Assembly (NCBI GenBank): GCA_020161135.1
Contig: JAIUOB010000002.1
Span: forward strand, 620,001 to 684,000
Reading direction: 5' to 3'
Length of the DNA stretch: 64,000 bases
Source of the DNA: Gemmatimonadota bacterium
GTDB lineage: Bacteria; Gemmatimonadota; Gemmatimonadetes; Gemmatimonadales; Gemmatimonadaceae
A model generated the notes under the pieces. It did not search any database, was not told the origin of the DNA, and saw only the letters and a program-made list of their open reading frames with translations. Made by a program: the position numbers and the translations under genes. Shown in pieces: positions 24,163 through 32,815 of the stretch (positions are counted from its first letter, which is position 1; each line of letters starts with the position of its first letter).

Positions 24163-25020
24163 ATGCGTCTGTCGCTTCGCGGCCTGCGGTTCGCGCTCCT
24201 GGTCATGCCGGTGGCGGGGTGTCGTGCGACCGACGCGGGCGCTGGCGCCGCCGGTGCGTCGGGCGCGGTGACCGTCACGCTCGCCGGATCGACCTCGCTG
24301 CAGCCGCTGGCCGAGCGGTGGGCGGAGGCGCTCGCGCACGCCGACGCGCGCGCGCCGCAGCCGATGCGGCTGGTGGTGCAGTCGGGCGGCTCGACGGCGG
24401 GCATCCGGGCCGTGCGCGATGGCGCGGTGGACATCGGCATGAGCTCGCGTCCACTCACGGCGGCCGAGGCCGACGGGCTCGAGCAAACCGTGGTGGCGAT
24501 CGATGGGCTGGCGGTCGTGGTGCATCCGGAGAACCCCGTGCAGGCACTGACGCGCGCGCAGGTGCAGGCGCTGTTCAGCGGGGCGGTGCGGTCTTGGCGT
24601 GCGGTCGGCGGCGCCGACGGCCTCGTCGTGGTGCTGTCGCGCGAAGAGGGATCGGGGACCCGTGCGACCTTCGACGAACTGGTGCTCGACACGGCGCGCC
24701 TCGATGATCGCGCCCTCATCACGGCGTTCTCGGGCACCGTGCGGCGCACAGTGGCCGACGATCGTCGCGCCATTGGCTACATGACGCTGTCGCAGGTGGG
24801 CCCGGGGGTGCGTCCGCTGGCGGTGGATGGCGTGCTGCCGGACGACGCCGCGATCGCGACGGGGCGCTATCCACTGCACCGACCGCTCTTCTTCCTCACG
24901 CGGCGCGATGCGTCGCCGGCGGCGCGTGCGTTGCTGACGTGGGTGCGCAGCGCGCCCGGCCTCGCGGTGGTGCGGGCCATGAAGTTCGTGGCACCGCCGC
25001 CGGAACCGCCCGCGTCATGA
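24163..25020 (+). CDS. pstS: phosphate ABC transporter substrate-binding lipoprotein PstS
   Basis: The 285-residue lipoprotein (lipobox VAGC, Cys20) has the PstS phosphate-binding loops: VTLAGSTSLQPLAERW, QSGGSTAGIRAVRDGAVDIGMSSRPL, and SREEGSGTRATFDELVL. It captures phosphate in the periplasm for the PstC/PstA channel. The ATG at 24163 opens the signal; an in-frame upstream start at 24118 would bury it. The stop overlaps the pstC start (ATGA, 25017-25020). At about 265 mature residues it is on the short side for PstS. No phoU or phoB/phoR is seen in the window. Confidence 0.93.
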   Translation: MRLSLRGLRFALLVMPVAGCRATDAGAGAAGASGAVTVTLAGSTSLQPLAERWAEALAHADARAPQPMRLVVQSGGSTAGIRAVRDGAVDIGMSSRPLTAAEADGLEQTVVAIDGLAVVVHPENPVQALTRAQVQALFSGAVRSWRAVGGADGLVVVLSREEGSGTRATFDELVLDTARLDDRALITAFSGTVRRTVADDRRAIGYMTLSQVGPGVRPLAVDGVLPDDAAIATGRYPLHRPLFFLTRRDASPAARALLTWVRSAPGLAVVRAMKFVAPPPEPPAS

Positions 25021-25883
25021 GCACGCCGCGCTGGTCGCTGAGCGATCGCGTCATCGAAGCGCTGCTGCGCTGTGCGGCTTTCGGCGCGTTGGGGGTGCTC
25101 GTGCTCGTCGCGGCGTTCATTGCGCGCGAAGGCATGCCGATCATCGTCGACGAGGGGCCGGTCGCGTTGCTCGCGCGCACGCGCTGGTCGCCGACGCGCG
25201 GCAAGTTCGGCCTGGGGGCGATGCTGGCCGGCAGTGCGATGGTCACGGCAGGCGCGCTGCTGCTCGCGCTGCCGCTGGGGCTCGCCTGCGCGATCACGCT
25301 GGCCGAGCTGGCCAGTGCGCGCATGCGCACCGTGCTCAAGCCGCTGCTGGAGCTGCTGGCCGGCATTCCGAGCGTGGTGTTCGGCTGGCTCGGCCTCTCG
25401 ATGGTCGTGCCCCGCATCCGCGACACGTCATGGCTGGGCGGCACCGGACAATCGGCGCTCGCAGCCAGCGTGGTGCTGGCGATCATGATCCTGCCCACGC
25501 TCGCGTCGGTGAGTGTGGACGCGCTCGAGGCGGTTCCCGCGAGCTATCGCGCCGGCGCACGGGCGCTTGGCGCCACACGGTGGCAGAGCATCCGCGGTGT
25601 GGTGGTGCCGGCGGCGCGCTCGGGGATCGTGGCCGCGATCATCCTGGCGCTGGGGCGCGCAGTGGGCGAGACGATGGCGGTGATCATGGTGGCCGGCAAC
25701 GCGGTGCGTGTACCGCACAGCTGGCTCGATCCGGTACGCACGCTCACCGCGAACGTGGCGCTCGAGATGTCGTACGCCACCGGCCGCCATGCGCAGGCGC
25801 TCTTCGCGACGGCGATCGTGCTGTTCGTGGTCGTGCTCACGCTCAACGCGCTGGCCGGCGTCGTGCGAGGACGGAGCGCATGA
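25017..25883 (+). CDS. pstC: phosphate ABC transporter permease PstC
   Basis: The 288-residue membrane protein has six predicted helices and the permease EAA-loop region (VPASYRAGARALGATRWQSIRGVVVPAARSGIVAA, here as ARALGATRWQSI then VVVPAARSGI). It also has conserved PstC pieces PLGLACAITLAELA, AGIPSVVFGWLGL and LGRAVGETMAVIMVAGN. It forms the inner-membrane phosphate channel with PstA. The start ATG lies in the pstS stop and the stop lies in the pstA start (ATGA, 25880-25883), so the operon is tightly coupled. Confidence 0.93.
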   Translation: MSTPRWSLSDRVIEALLRCAAFGALGVLVLVAAFIAREGMPIIVDEGPVALLARTRWSPTRGKFGLGAMLAGSAMVTAGALLLALPLGLACAITLAELASARMRTVLKPLLELLAGIPSVVFGWLGLSMVVPRIRDTSWLGGTGQSALAASVVLAIMILPTLASVSVDALEAVPASYRAGARALGATRWQSIRGVVVPAARSGIVAAIILALGRAVGETMAVIMVAGNAVRVPHSWLDPVRTLTANVALEMSYATGRHAQALFATAIVLFVVVLTLNALAGVVRGRSA

Positions 25884-26755
25884 CGGGGCGCATGACGGGG
25901 CACATGACGGCGCGCCGTACGCTGCGCATGCGCTGGCGCACCGACTGGCCGCTCTGGTTGCTGTGGGCGGGCACGTGGCTGGCGGTGGCGCTGCTCGTGC
26001 TCATCGTGGGCACCGTGCTGGTGCGCGGTGCGCCGGTGCTGTCCTGGCGATTCCTGGTGGACGCGCCGTCGCAGGCCGGCGCCGCGGGTGGCATCGGCGT
26101 CACCATCCTCGGCACCCTCGCTGTCGCGGTGCTGGGCGTGCTGCTCGCAGCCCCGCTGGGCGTGGGCGCGGCGGTGTACCTGGTCGAGTACACGCGCGAA
26201 GGGCGCACGACACGCCTGATTCGCGCCGCGACGGAGGCGTTGGCCGGCGTGCCGTCCATCGTGCTCGGGCTCTTCGGCTTTGCGCTCTTTGTGCGCTTCC
26301 TCAATCTCGGATGGTCGGTGTTGTCCGGCGCCCTCACGCTGGCGTGCATGATCCTGCCCACGGTGGTGCGTACCAGTGAAGAGGCGTTGCGTGCGGTGCC
26401 GCCGCTGCACCGTGATGTCGCGCTGTCGCTGGGTGCGTCGCGGTGGGAGGCGGTGCGGCACGTGATCATTCCGGCGGCGGCCCCCGGCATCCTCACCGGC
26501 CTCGTGCTGGGCATGGGGCGCGCGGTGAGCGAGACGGCCGCCGTCATCTTCACCGCCGGTGTGGCTCTCGAGGCGCCGCGGTCGCTCTTCGACAGTACGC
26601 GCACCATGGCGGTGCACTTCTACACACTTACCATGGAGAGCATCTCCGACCGCATGGCCGATGGCACGGCGGCGGTGCTGGTGCTCACCGTGCTGTGCAT
26701 CAATGCGGTGGCGTATGTGCTGTTGCACCTTGCCACGCGGCGGTATCGCACATGA
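25880..26755 (+). CDS. pstA: phosphate ABC transporter permease PstA
   Basis: The 291-residue permease has six helices and the conserved EAA loop (HRDVALSLGASRWEAVRHVIIP), plus GVPSIVLGLFGFALF and MGRAVSETAAVIFTAG. Three in-frame ATGs (25880, 25892, 25904) sit in a small tandem repeat of CATGACGGG-like units, so the exact start is uncertain; the first gives the ATGA overlap used throughout this operon. It partners with PstC. The following ATPase gene begins 10 bases after the stop. Confidence 0.92.
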   Translation: MTGRMTGHMTARRTLRMRWRTDWPLWLLWAGTWLAVALLVLIVGTVLVRGAPVLSWRFLVDAPSQAGAAGGIGVTILGTLAVAVLGVLLAAPLGVGAAVYLVEYTREGRTTRLIRAATEALAGVPSIVLGLFGFALFVRFLNLGWSVLSGALTLACMILPTVVRTSEEALRAVPPLHRDVALSLGASRWEAVRHVIIPAAAPGILTGLVLGMGRAVSETAAVIFTAGVALEAPRSLFDSTRTMAVHFYTLTMESISDRMADGTAAVLVLTVLCINAVAYVLLHLATRRYRT

Positions 26756-26765
26756 CCCGCCACAC

Positions 26766-27530
26766 ATGATTCACCTCGACGACTTCTCCGTGCATGTGGG
26801 GCAGCGTGCGAAGGTGCAGCACCTGACGCTGCGCATTCCGCACGCCACGCTGCACGCGATCATCGGGCCCGCCGGCTCGGGGAAGACGACGCTGCTGCGT
26901 GCCCTCGACCTGCTGGGCCCGCACCGCGACGATGCGCGGCTGTCGGGGACGGCGCGGGTGGCCGACACCGACATCGTGGCGCTGTCGGCGGTGCGATGGC
27001 CCGATCCGCGTGTGGTCGCGACGCATCGCCGCCGCGTGGGGATCGTCTTTGCGGTGCCGCATCCGTTGCCGGGCTCGATCTTCGAGAATGTCGCGTTCGG
27101 GGCACGACGCGCCGGCGTGCAGGGCACCACGCTCACGGCGCGCGTCGAGGAGGCGCTGCGGCACGCACGCCTCTGGGAGGAGGTGCACGACCGGCTCGAC
27201 CTGCCAGCGGCGCGCCTGTCGGGCGGACAGCAGCAGCGGCTGTGCCTCGCCCGCGCACTCGCGGTGCAGCCGCAGGTGCTGCTGCTGGACGAGCCGTGCT
27301 CCGGACTCGACCCGATCTCCACCGCCCAGATCGAGGAGACGTTGCGCGTGCTGGCCGGTACGATGACCTGTGTGCTGGTGACCAATTCACTCGCCCAGGC
27401 GCGGCGGGTGTCGGACGACACCACCTTCCTGCTCGGAGGGCGTCTCGTCGAGACGGGCCCTACTGCGCAGCTCTTCACCGATCCGCAGGACGCGCGGACC
27501 CGGGACTACGTCGCAGGACGCTTCGGATGA
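26766..27530 (+). CDS. pstB1: PstB-type ATPase subunit 1, degenerate Q-loop and H-loop
   Basis: The 254-residue ATPase has Walker A GPAGSGKTT (34-42), an intact ABC signature LSGGQQQRL (151-159) and Walker B VLLLDEPCSGLDP, plus the PstB-specific tail DYVAGRFG. Two residues that contact nucleotide in cis are missing. The Q-loop reads VFAVPHPLP, with Ala96 where PstB has Gln (VFQKPNPFP). The switch motif reads VTNSLAQA, with Asn207 where PstB has His (VTHNMQQA). The neighbour at 27527 has both residues but a broken signature. I infer that the two form a heterodimer in place of the usual PstB homodimer. Its stop overlaps that gene's start (ATGA at 27527-27530). Confidence 0.9.
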   Translation: MIHLDDFSVHVGQRAKVQHLTLRIPHATLHAIIGPAGSGKTTLLRALDLLGPHRDDARLSGTARVADTDIVALSAVRWPDPRVVATHRRRVGIVFAVPHPLPGSIFENVAFGARRAGVQGTTLTARVEEALRHARLWEEVHDRLDLPAARLSGGQQQRLCLARALAVQPQVLLLDEPCSGLDPISTAQIEETLRVLAGTMTCVLVTNSLAQARRVSDDTTFLLGGRLVETGPTAQLFTDPQDARTRDYVAGRFG

Positions 27531-28384
27531 GCACCACCGCCCTTCCCCGCCGCACGCCACTGCCGACGCGCTTCACGCCGACGGTGGACACGCCCGCGGT
27601 CGACGCGTCGCCGGTCGCGACCGCCGCCCACGCGCCCGCGGTGGAGGTGCGCGCGCTCGACCTGTGGTACGGTCGCTTCCACGCGCTGCACGGCGTCACC
27701 CTCGAGATTCCGGCGACGGGGATCCTGGCGCTCGTGGGCCCATCGGGGTGCGGCAAGTCGACGTTGCTGCGCTGCCTCAACCGCATGAACGATCTCGTGC
27801 CGGACACGCGCGTCACGGGCGAGGTGCTGGTGGGCGGCACGAACGTGCTCGGCGCCGCGGTCGACGTCGATGCGCTGCGACGCACGGTGGGGATGGTGTT
27901 CCAGAAGCCCAATCCGTTCCCGCTGAGCATCCGCGACAACCTCACCTTCGGCCCGGCCGCCGCGGGTGTGCGCGGGCGGGCCCAACTCGACCAGATCGCG
28001 CGTGACGCGCTGGAGCGCGTGGGGCTCTGGAGCGTGCTGGGCGCACGCTGGCACGAGCGCGCGCTCGCGCTGCCGCCCGAACAGCAGCAGCGGCTCTGCA
28101 TCGCCCGCATGCTCACGACCGCGCCGTCGGTGCTGCTCTTCGACGAGCCCTGCTCGACGCTCGACCCGGCGGGGACGGCCGTGGTCGAGACGCTCATGCT
28201 GGACCTCGCGCGCGAGCATCCGGTGCTCGTGGTCACCCACAACATGCAACAGGCGCTGCGCCTCGGCGGGCGCATGGCGTTCATGCTGCTGGGCGACCTG
28301 GTGGAGACCGGCGACACGGCCGCGCTCTTTGCCGACGCCGCAGACCATCGTACCCGCGACTATCTCAACGGGCGCTTCGGCTGA
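27527..28384 (+). CDS. pstB2: PstB-type ATPase subunit 2, degenerate ABC signature
   Basis: The 285-residue ATPase has an N-terminal extension of about 45 residues (Thr/Pro/Ala-rich), then Walker A GPSGCGKST (71-79), Q-loop VFQKPNPFP with Gln126, Walker B VLLFDEPCSTLDP, and switch His238 in VVTHNMQQA. The tail DYLNGRFG is typical of PstB. The signature motif is LPPEQQQRL (182-190), so the Ser and both Gly of LSGGQ are lost. In ABC dimers each ATP sits between one subunit's Walker motifs and the other's signature. The defects here and in pstB1 therefore fall on the same site, leaving the other site fully consensus. Confidence 0.92.
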   Translation: MSTTALPRRTPLPTRFTPTVDTPAVDASPVATAAHAPAVEVRALDLWYGRFHALHGVTLEIPATGILALVGPSGCGKSTLLRCLNRMNDLVPDTRVTGEVLVGGTNVLGAAVDVDALRRTVGMVFQKPNPFPLSIRDNLTFGPAAAGVRGRAQLDQIARDALERVGLWSVLGARWHERALALPPEQQQRLCIARMLTTAPSVLLFDEPCSTLDPAGTAVVETLMLDLAREHPVLVVTHNMQQALRLGGRMAFMLLGDLVETGDTAALFADAADHRTRDYLNGRFG

Positions 28385-28412
28385 CGCTGCCGGGCTCGCG
28401 TTGCGGCGTCAG
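28381..28412. terminator. hairpin at convergent stops after pst operon
   Basis: CTGACGC (28381-28387) pairs with GCGTCAG (28406-28412) across an 18-base GC-rich loop that spans the stops of pstB2 and the facing hydrolase fragment. Probable terminator, without a T-tract. Confidence 0.35.
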
Positions 28413-28777
28413 CGTTCGCGCGCCGCGTGCAGCATGTCGAGGACAGCCGCGATGACGGCATCGGCGCGCTCCTCGTGCAGCATGGTGCCGGCACGCGCGA
28501 CGGTGTCGACGCGCACCTGGGCCAGGGTGTGCTGCAGCCGCTGCACTTGCTCGTCGGTGGGCGCGTGCGGGGTGCGATGGTCGCCCACGAGCAGGCGTAC
28601 CGGTGCGCGCACGCGCCGGAGGTCGGCATCGATCGTGGTGGGTTCCGTGGCGCCCTGCATGGCGCGCAGCGTGCGGAGGGTGCCGCGCAGGTCGCGCTCC
28701 ATGGGGGCGGTGTCGCGACTCGGTGGCGGAATGGTCACCGCTCGGCGATGACGCGTCGCGCGTGGCTGCCTGGGCAT
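28409..28777 (-). pseudogene. alpha/beta-hydrolase C-terminal remnant
   Basis: The 122-residue frame (or 97 residues from the ATG at 28702) matches only the last third of an alpha/beta hydrolase. It has the strand-turn IDADLRRVRAPVRLLVGDHR that carries the catalytic acid region, and a final helix after a histidine segment (AGTMLHEERADAVIAAVLDML). The nucleophile elbow and the first five strands are missing; only 142 bases remain before the divergent BTAD gene, so they are not nearby in another frame. It is most likely the remnant of a deleted gene. A small expressed protein cannot be excluded. Confidence 0.45.
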
Positions 28778-28919
28778 CGCGCCGGCCCGATCAAGTCGTT
28801 GGTGGGGCAGCGTTTGACAACCGCGGTGCGATGACGGCACTATCGACCAGGCGCGTGTTGCCGACGACCGGACAACCCGTGGCCGCCTGCGGCACCCGGC
28901 ACCCCGCACCCGTTCGCCC

Positions 28920-31760
28920 ATGACCGGACCGTTTCGCCTGCGCGTGTTGGGTGGCATGCAGCTCCTCGCGCCAGCCGACGCCGCCGACGACGAACTGGCA
29001 CGCGCTGCGCTGCTCGAGAATCGGCGGCGGGTGCTGGCCGTGCTCACCGTGCTCGCGGTGTCGGAGCGCCCGCTCACGCGCGACCAGCTCGCCGACTTCT
29101 TCTGGGGCGACAGCGAGCCGGCGCGCGCGCGACACTCGGTGGCCGAGGCGTTGCGCCTGCTGCGGCGCGTGCTCGGCGAGGAGGCGATCGCCGCGCGCGC
29201 CGCCGACCTCGCGCTCGCGCCCGGCGCGCCACTCGAGGTGGACGCCGTGCAATGCCTGGCCGCCCACGCCCGCGGGGATCACGCCGAGGTGGTGACACTC
29301 TACCGCGCCGATTTTCTCGACGGCGTGTACGTGGAGCGCGCCCCGCGGTTCGACGGTTGGGTGGATCGCCAGCGCGACACGCTCCAGCGCGCGTTCCTCG
29401 CCTCGTGCGCCGCCGAGTGCCGTCGCCTGATCGAACACGGTGAACACGCGGCGGCGGTTGCCGTTGCGCGGCGCTGGTTGGACGCGGCGCCGCTGTCGGC
29501 AGAGGCGGCAGCAGCGTGGATGCGCGCGCAGCTCGCGCCCGGCACCGCCGAAGCCGTTCACGTCGCTCGTCAGCGGTTCATGCAGCATGCGTCGCTGTTG
29601 GCGTCGGAGTATGACGTACGCCCCGCTCCGGAGCTGGAGCAGCTGCTCGATGACGCCGAGCGTGATCTCGCGCGTCGCGCGCCCGAAGAGGCGCGCGGTC
29701 GACCGGTGACGAACCCGGTCGCACGGCCGCACCCGGCGCCCGAACCCGAGGCACCCACCGCGTTCGATGGTCCGGTGTCGGCGGCATCGATCGACTCGGC
29801 AACGGCCACCGCGCCCACACCCCGACCGCGACGCAGGATGCCCGGCGCCGCGCTCCTGGTCCTGCTCATGGCGTTGCCGCTGGTGGTGGCGTTGTGGCGC
29901 TCCGGCGCAGTCCCCGGCGTGGGTGGCCTCGGTGGCGGTGCGTCCGCGTCCCAGCGCACGCTCGTGGTCGCCGACGCCGACATCGCCACCGCCGACACGC
30001 TGCTCGGCCATGCCATCACGCTCGCGATGACGACGGCGCTGGCGCAGAGCACGGTGGTGCAACCCCTGCCGCCGAGTCGCGTACGCGAGCTGCGTCGCCT
30101 GACCACCGACGCGACCGACTCCCTGTCGCGTCATGGTCCGTTCACCGAGACGCTCGCGCGCACGGTAGCGGCCCGCGCGGGCGCTGCGGTGGTCGCGGTG
30201 CCGGTCGTGGTGAGCATGGGCGCGCGCTACCGCGTGTCGCTGCGCGTGGTGAACGCCACAGACGGCAGCAACCTCACCATCGCACAGTCGGACGTGGTCG
30301 ACTCGGGGGCCTTGCTCGACGCCGTCGATGAGGTCGTCCGGCGCAGCGACCGGGCGTTGGGTGCCTCGCGCGCGGCGCTCGCGGCGGCGCGCCCGTTGCC
30401 CGATCTCACCACCGCGTCGTTGCCGGCGCTGCGACTCTTTGCCCAAGGGGCGCGCGCCTTTGCGCGGCAGGACTTCCTGACGGCGGCCCGGCACTATCAG
30501 GCCGCGCTCGCCGTCGACTCCACGTTCGCGCTCGCGTGGATGGGGCTCGGCCGCGCGCGCGTGATGCTCAACCTGCCGCAGGCGGCCGACACGGCGCTTG
30601 CCGCCGCGCAGCGGTACGCGGCGAGGCTGTCCGAGCGGGAACGGCTGCTCGTGCGCGTGGCGGTTTTGCGCGCCAACGGGCTCGCCGACAGTGCCATACA
30701 GGTGCGCGGGGCATGGCTGGCGGCCCACCCCGACGACCGGGAGATGCTGGAAGCTCAGCTCTACGACCTGCTCACCCGCGGGCGCCCGGGCGAGGCGGTC
30801 GCGGTGGGCGAGCGTCTGGTCGCGGTGGACTCGGCCAACGAGAACGTGCTAGCCAATCTCGCGCTCGCCTACCCCGGCGAGGACCCGGCAACACGCCAGC
30901 GCGCCGTGGCGCTGTACGCACGCGCCTTGCAGCTCGACCCGTCGCAGGTGCGCAATGTGATGACTCCGCAGCTTTACGGCGGTCTCCTCGTGCGCGCCCA
31001 GTTGTACGACAGTGCCGCACGACTCTTCCAGTCGATCGGGGCGAGCGATCAACGCCTGCACGGACGCGCCATGCGGGCGCTCGGGCAGATGGAGCTGTTG
31101 CGCGGTCGTCCCGGGGCGGCCGTCGCGCCGTTCGAAGCGGCGGTGCGGGCCAGTCGCGCGCAGTCCGATACGTTGTCGTGGGTGCGGTCTCGGCTGTGGC
31201 TGGCCAGCGCGCTCCATATGGTCGGCGACAGCACCCGGGGACGCGTGCACGTCGACTCGCTCGCCAGGGAAGCGGTGCGCCTGCACGAGCCGCCCGTGCA
31301 GTACTGGATCGGCGTGTTTCTCGCGCGGCTCGGGCGGGTGACCGAGGCGCGCGCCGTGCTCGGCGCGCTCGAGCGCAGCATGGTGCCCACCTCCCGGACC
31401 CATGCCGCCGATCGCGCGCTGCTCGCCGCCGAGATCGCCGTTGCCAGCGGGCAGACGCGCCGCGTGGCGCTGCCGGCACTGGCCGAGGCGGCGCGAGGGG
31501 ACAGTTCGACGATCAGTGATGAAACGCTGGCGTGGGTCACCCTGCAGGCGGGTGACACGAGCAGCGCCAGCGGGCTGGGGCGGGCAATCGTCGCCCGGCG
31601 CCACGGCTTTGGGTTCGAGGGATGGCTTGCCGCCGCGCGCGCCCGTGCGTGGCTCGACCGCATCGGCGCGGCGACGCGGCGACGCGGCCGTAAGACTGCA
31701 GCGTTGCGCGGTTTCGGGTGGGTCGCCCCCGATCAACTGGCCCGTTTGACGACGGGATGA
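28920..31760 (+). CDS. membrane-tethered BTAD-type transcriptional regulator with periplasmic TPR region
   Basis: The 946-residue protein begins with a SARP-like winged-helix region (RLRVLGGMQLLAP, then LTRDQLADFFWGDSEPARARHSVAEALRLLRRVLG, given here in part) and a BTAD helical domain to about residue 245. It continues with a Pro/Ala-rich linker, one membrane helix at about 306-324 (GAALLVLLMALPLVVALW), a region typical of these proteins (LRVVNATDGSNLTIAQSDVV), and a TPR-like helical array from about 490 to the end. DNA binding would be cytoplasmic and the TPR region periplasmic, a ToxR-like layout. It precedes the PEP-CTERM gene by 112 bases and may control it. Confidence 0.85.
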   Translation: MTGPFRLRVLGGMQLLAPADAADDELARAALLENRRRVLAVLTVLAVSERPLTRDQLADFFWGDSEPARARHSVAEALRLLRRVLGEEAIAARAADLALAPGAPLEVDAVQCLAAHARGDHAEVVTLYRADFLDGVYVERAPRFDGWVDRQRDTLQRAFLASCAAECRRLIEHGEHAAAVAVARRWLDAAPLSAEAAAAWMRAQLAPGTAEAVHVARQRFMQHASLLASEYDVRPAPELEQLLDDAERDLARRAPEEARGRPVTNPVARPHPAPEPEAPTAFDGPVSAASIDSATATAPTPRPRRRMPGAALLVLLMALPLVVALWRSGAVPGVGGLGGGASASQRTLVVADADIATADTLLGHAITLAMTTALAQSTVVQPLPPSRVRELRRLTTDATDSLSRHGPFTETLARTVAARAGAAVVAVPVVVSMGARYRVSLRVVNATDGSNLTIAQSDVVDSGALLDAVDEVVRRSDRALGASRAALAAARPLPDLTTASLPALRLFAQGARAFARQDFLTAARHYQAALAVDSTFALAWMGLGRARVMLNLPQAADTALAAAQRYAARLSERERLLVRVAVLRANGLADSAIQVRGAWLAAHPDDREMLEAQLYDLLTRGRPGEAVAVGERLVAVDSANENVLANLALAYPGEDPATRQRAVALYARALQLDPSQVRNVMTPQLYGGLLVRAQLYDSAARLFQSIGASDQRLHGRAMRALGQMELLRGRPGAAVAPFEAAVRASRAQSDTLSWVRSRLWLASALHMVGDSTRGRVHVDSLAREAVRLHEPPVQYWIGVFLARLGRVTEARAVLGALERSMVPTSRTHAADRALLAAEIAVASGQTRRVALPALAEAARGDSSTISDETLAWVTLQAGDTSSASGLGRAIVARRHGFGFEGWLAAARARAWLDRIGAATRRRGRKTAALRGFGWVAPDQLARLTTG

Positions 31761-31872
31761 GGATGGCCTGACGTCGTCGGGGAGATTCGGTCGTGTGCTC
31801 CCGCCGCGGTGGCGGAGCCGTTGCGACCCCGTCGGGCCGCCCGACCGATCCCCCCTGCAGGAGAGATCCCCG

Positions 31873-32766
31873 ATGTTGCGCTTGACCCGAAGGCTGTGCG
31901 CCGGCCTCGTCCTCGCGAGCTCCGCCGTGACAGGCGCTGTCGTGACGGCACAGTCCGCTCCCATCCTGTACGCTACGGGAGTCAATGTCGGCCCCGGGGG
32001 ACCCGGCGGGCTGTATGCGATCAACCCGGCCACCGGAAATGCGAGCAAGCTGTTCGTGCTGCCGTTCTGGGTGCATCAGGGGGGCTTGGCGTACGACGCC
32101 GCGACCGACCAGCTGTACGCCACGGGATACGACCAGCACAGCGTGGATGGTCTCTGGCGCATCGACCGCTTCACGGGCGCCACCTCCTATGTGGGACCGA
32201 CCGGCGCGCGGCTCAATGGTGGGGGCCTCGTGATCCACCCCAACACCGGCGCGATGTACGCGACCGGCTCGACACCCGGGTCGGCGTTCTATGCGGTCGA
32301 CCGCACGACGGGCGCGGCGACGCTGGTGGGCAATCATCCGCACCTGACCTACGTGTACGGGCTGGGCTACGGCCCCGGCAACGTGCTGTACGGCAATGGG
32401 TGGGAGTGGACCGGCCTGACATTCACGACGGCGTTGTACACGCTCAGCGACATAACCGGCGTGCCCACGCGCATCGGCTTCACGGGCGCCGGCACCACGT
32501 ACAGTGGCCTCGCCTACGGCGCCAACGGCATCATGTACAGCCTGGGCTCGACGAGTCCAAGCACGAGCGGCCTCTTTTCGATGAACCTCACCAACGGACA
32601 GGCCACACTCATTGGTGGCACGGGTATCGAGTTCGGTGCGTTGGGCGGGCTGGCGTTCGCACCGGGACAGGCCCGCAGCACCGTGCCGGAACCGGGCACG
32701 GTGCTGCTGGTGAGCGTGGGGCTGGCCGGCGTGCTCATCGGCCGGCGGCGGCGCGCGACGCGATGA
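31873..32766 (+). CDS. PEP-CTERM sorted secreted protein with beta-propeller-like repeats
   Basis: The 297-residue protein has a signal peptide (to about residue 27) and repeats containing LYAINPATGNASKL, LWRIDRFTGATSYVG, FYAVDRTTGAATLVG and LFSMNLTNGQATLIG, a DUF4394/PQQ-like propeller pattern. The C-terminus is a textbook PEP-CTERM signal: VPEPGT, a hydrophobic helix (VLLVSVGLAGVLIG) and RRRR. PEP-CTERM proteins are processed by an exosortase (EpsH/XrtA family) and often belong to exopolysaccharide or biofilm systems; no exosortase is in this window. The ATG at 31873 follows AGGAGAG by about 6 bases. Confidence 0.9.
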   Translation: MLRLTRRLCAGLVLASSAVTGAVVTAQSAPILYATGVNVGPGGPGGLYAINPATGNASKLFVLPFWVHQGGLAYDAATDQLYATGYDQHSVDGLWRIDRFTGATSYVGPTGARLNGGGLVIHPNTGAMYATGSTPGSAFYAVDRTTGAATLVGNHPHLTYVYGLGYGPGNVLYGNGWEWTGLTFTTALYTLSDITGVPTRIGFTGAGTTYSGLAYGANGIMYSLGSTSPSTSGLFSMNLTNGQATLIGGTGIEFGALGGLAFAPGQARSTVPEPGTVLLVSVGLAGVLIGRRRRATR

Positions 32767-32776
32767 CGCGATGACG

Positions 32777-32810
32777 CACGGGCGTCGCGCCCTCCGTCGC
32801 GACGCCCGTG
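32777..32810. terminator. 13-bp perfect hairpin between convergent genes
   Basis: CACGGGCGTCGCG (32777-32789) pairs perfectly with CGCGACGCCCGTG (32798-32810) over an 8-base loop. It sits between the PEP-CTERM stop and the convergent large gene, and is the strongest bidirectional terminator candidate in the window. Confidence 0.7.
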
Positions 32811-32815
32811 CCCGC

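Noticed and set aside
25430-26755. 441-residue version of PstA
   Set aside because: The extra N-terminus is translated out of frame from pstC; PstA homology begins near 25880.
26766-28384. Assembly duplication of one pstB gene
   Set aside because: The two proteins differ throughout and each has unique motif changes; both keep PstB-specific tails, so they are diverged paralogues.
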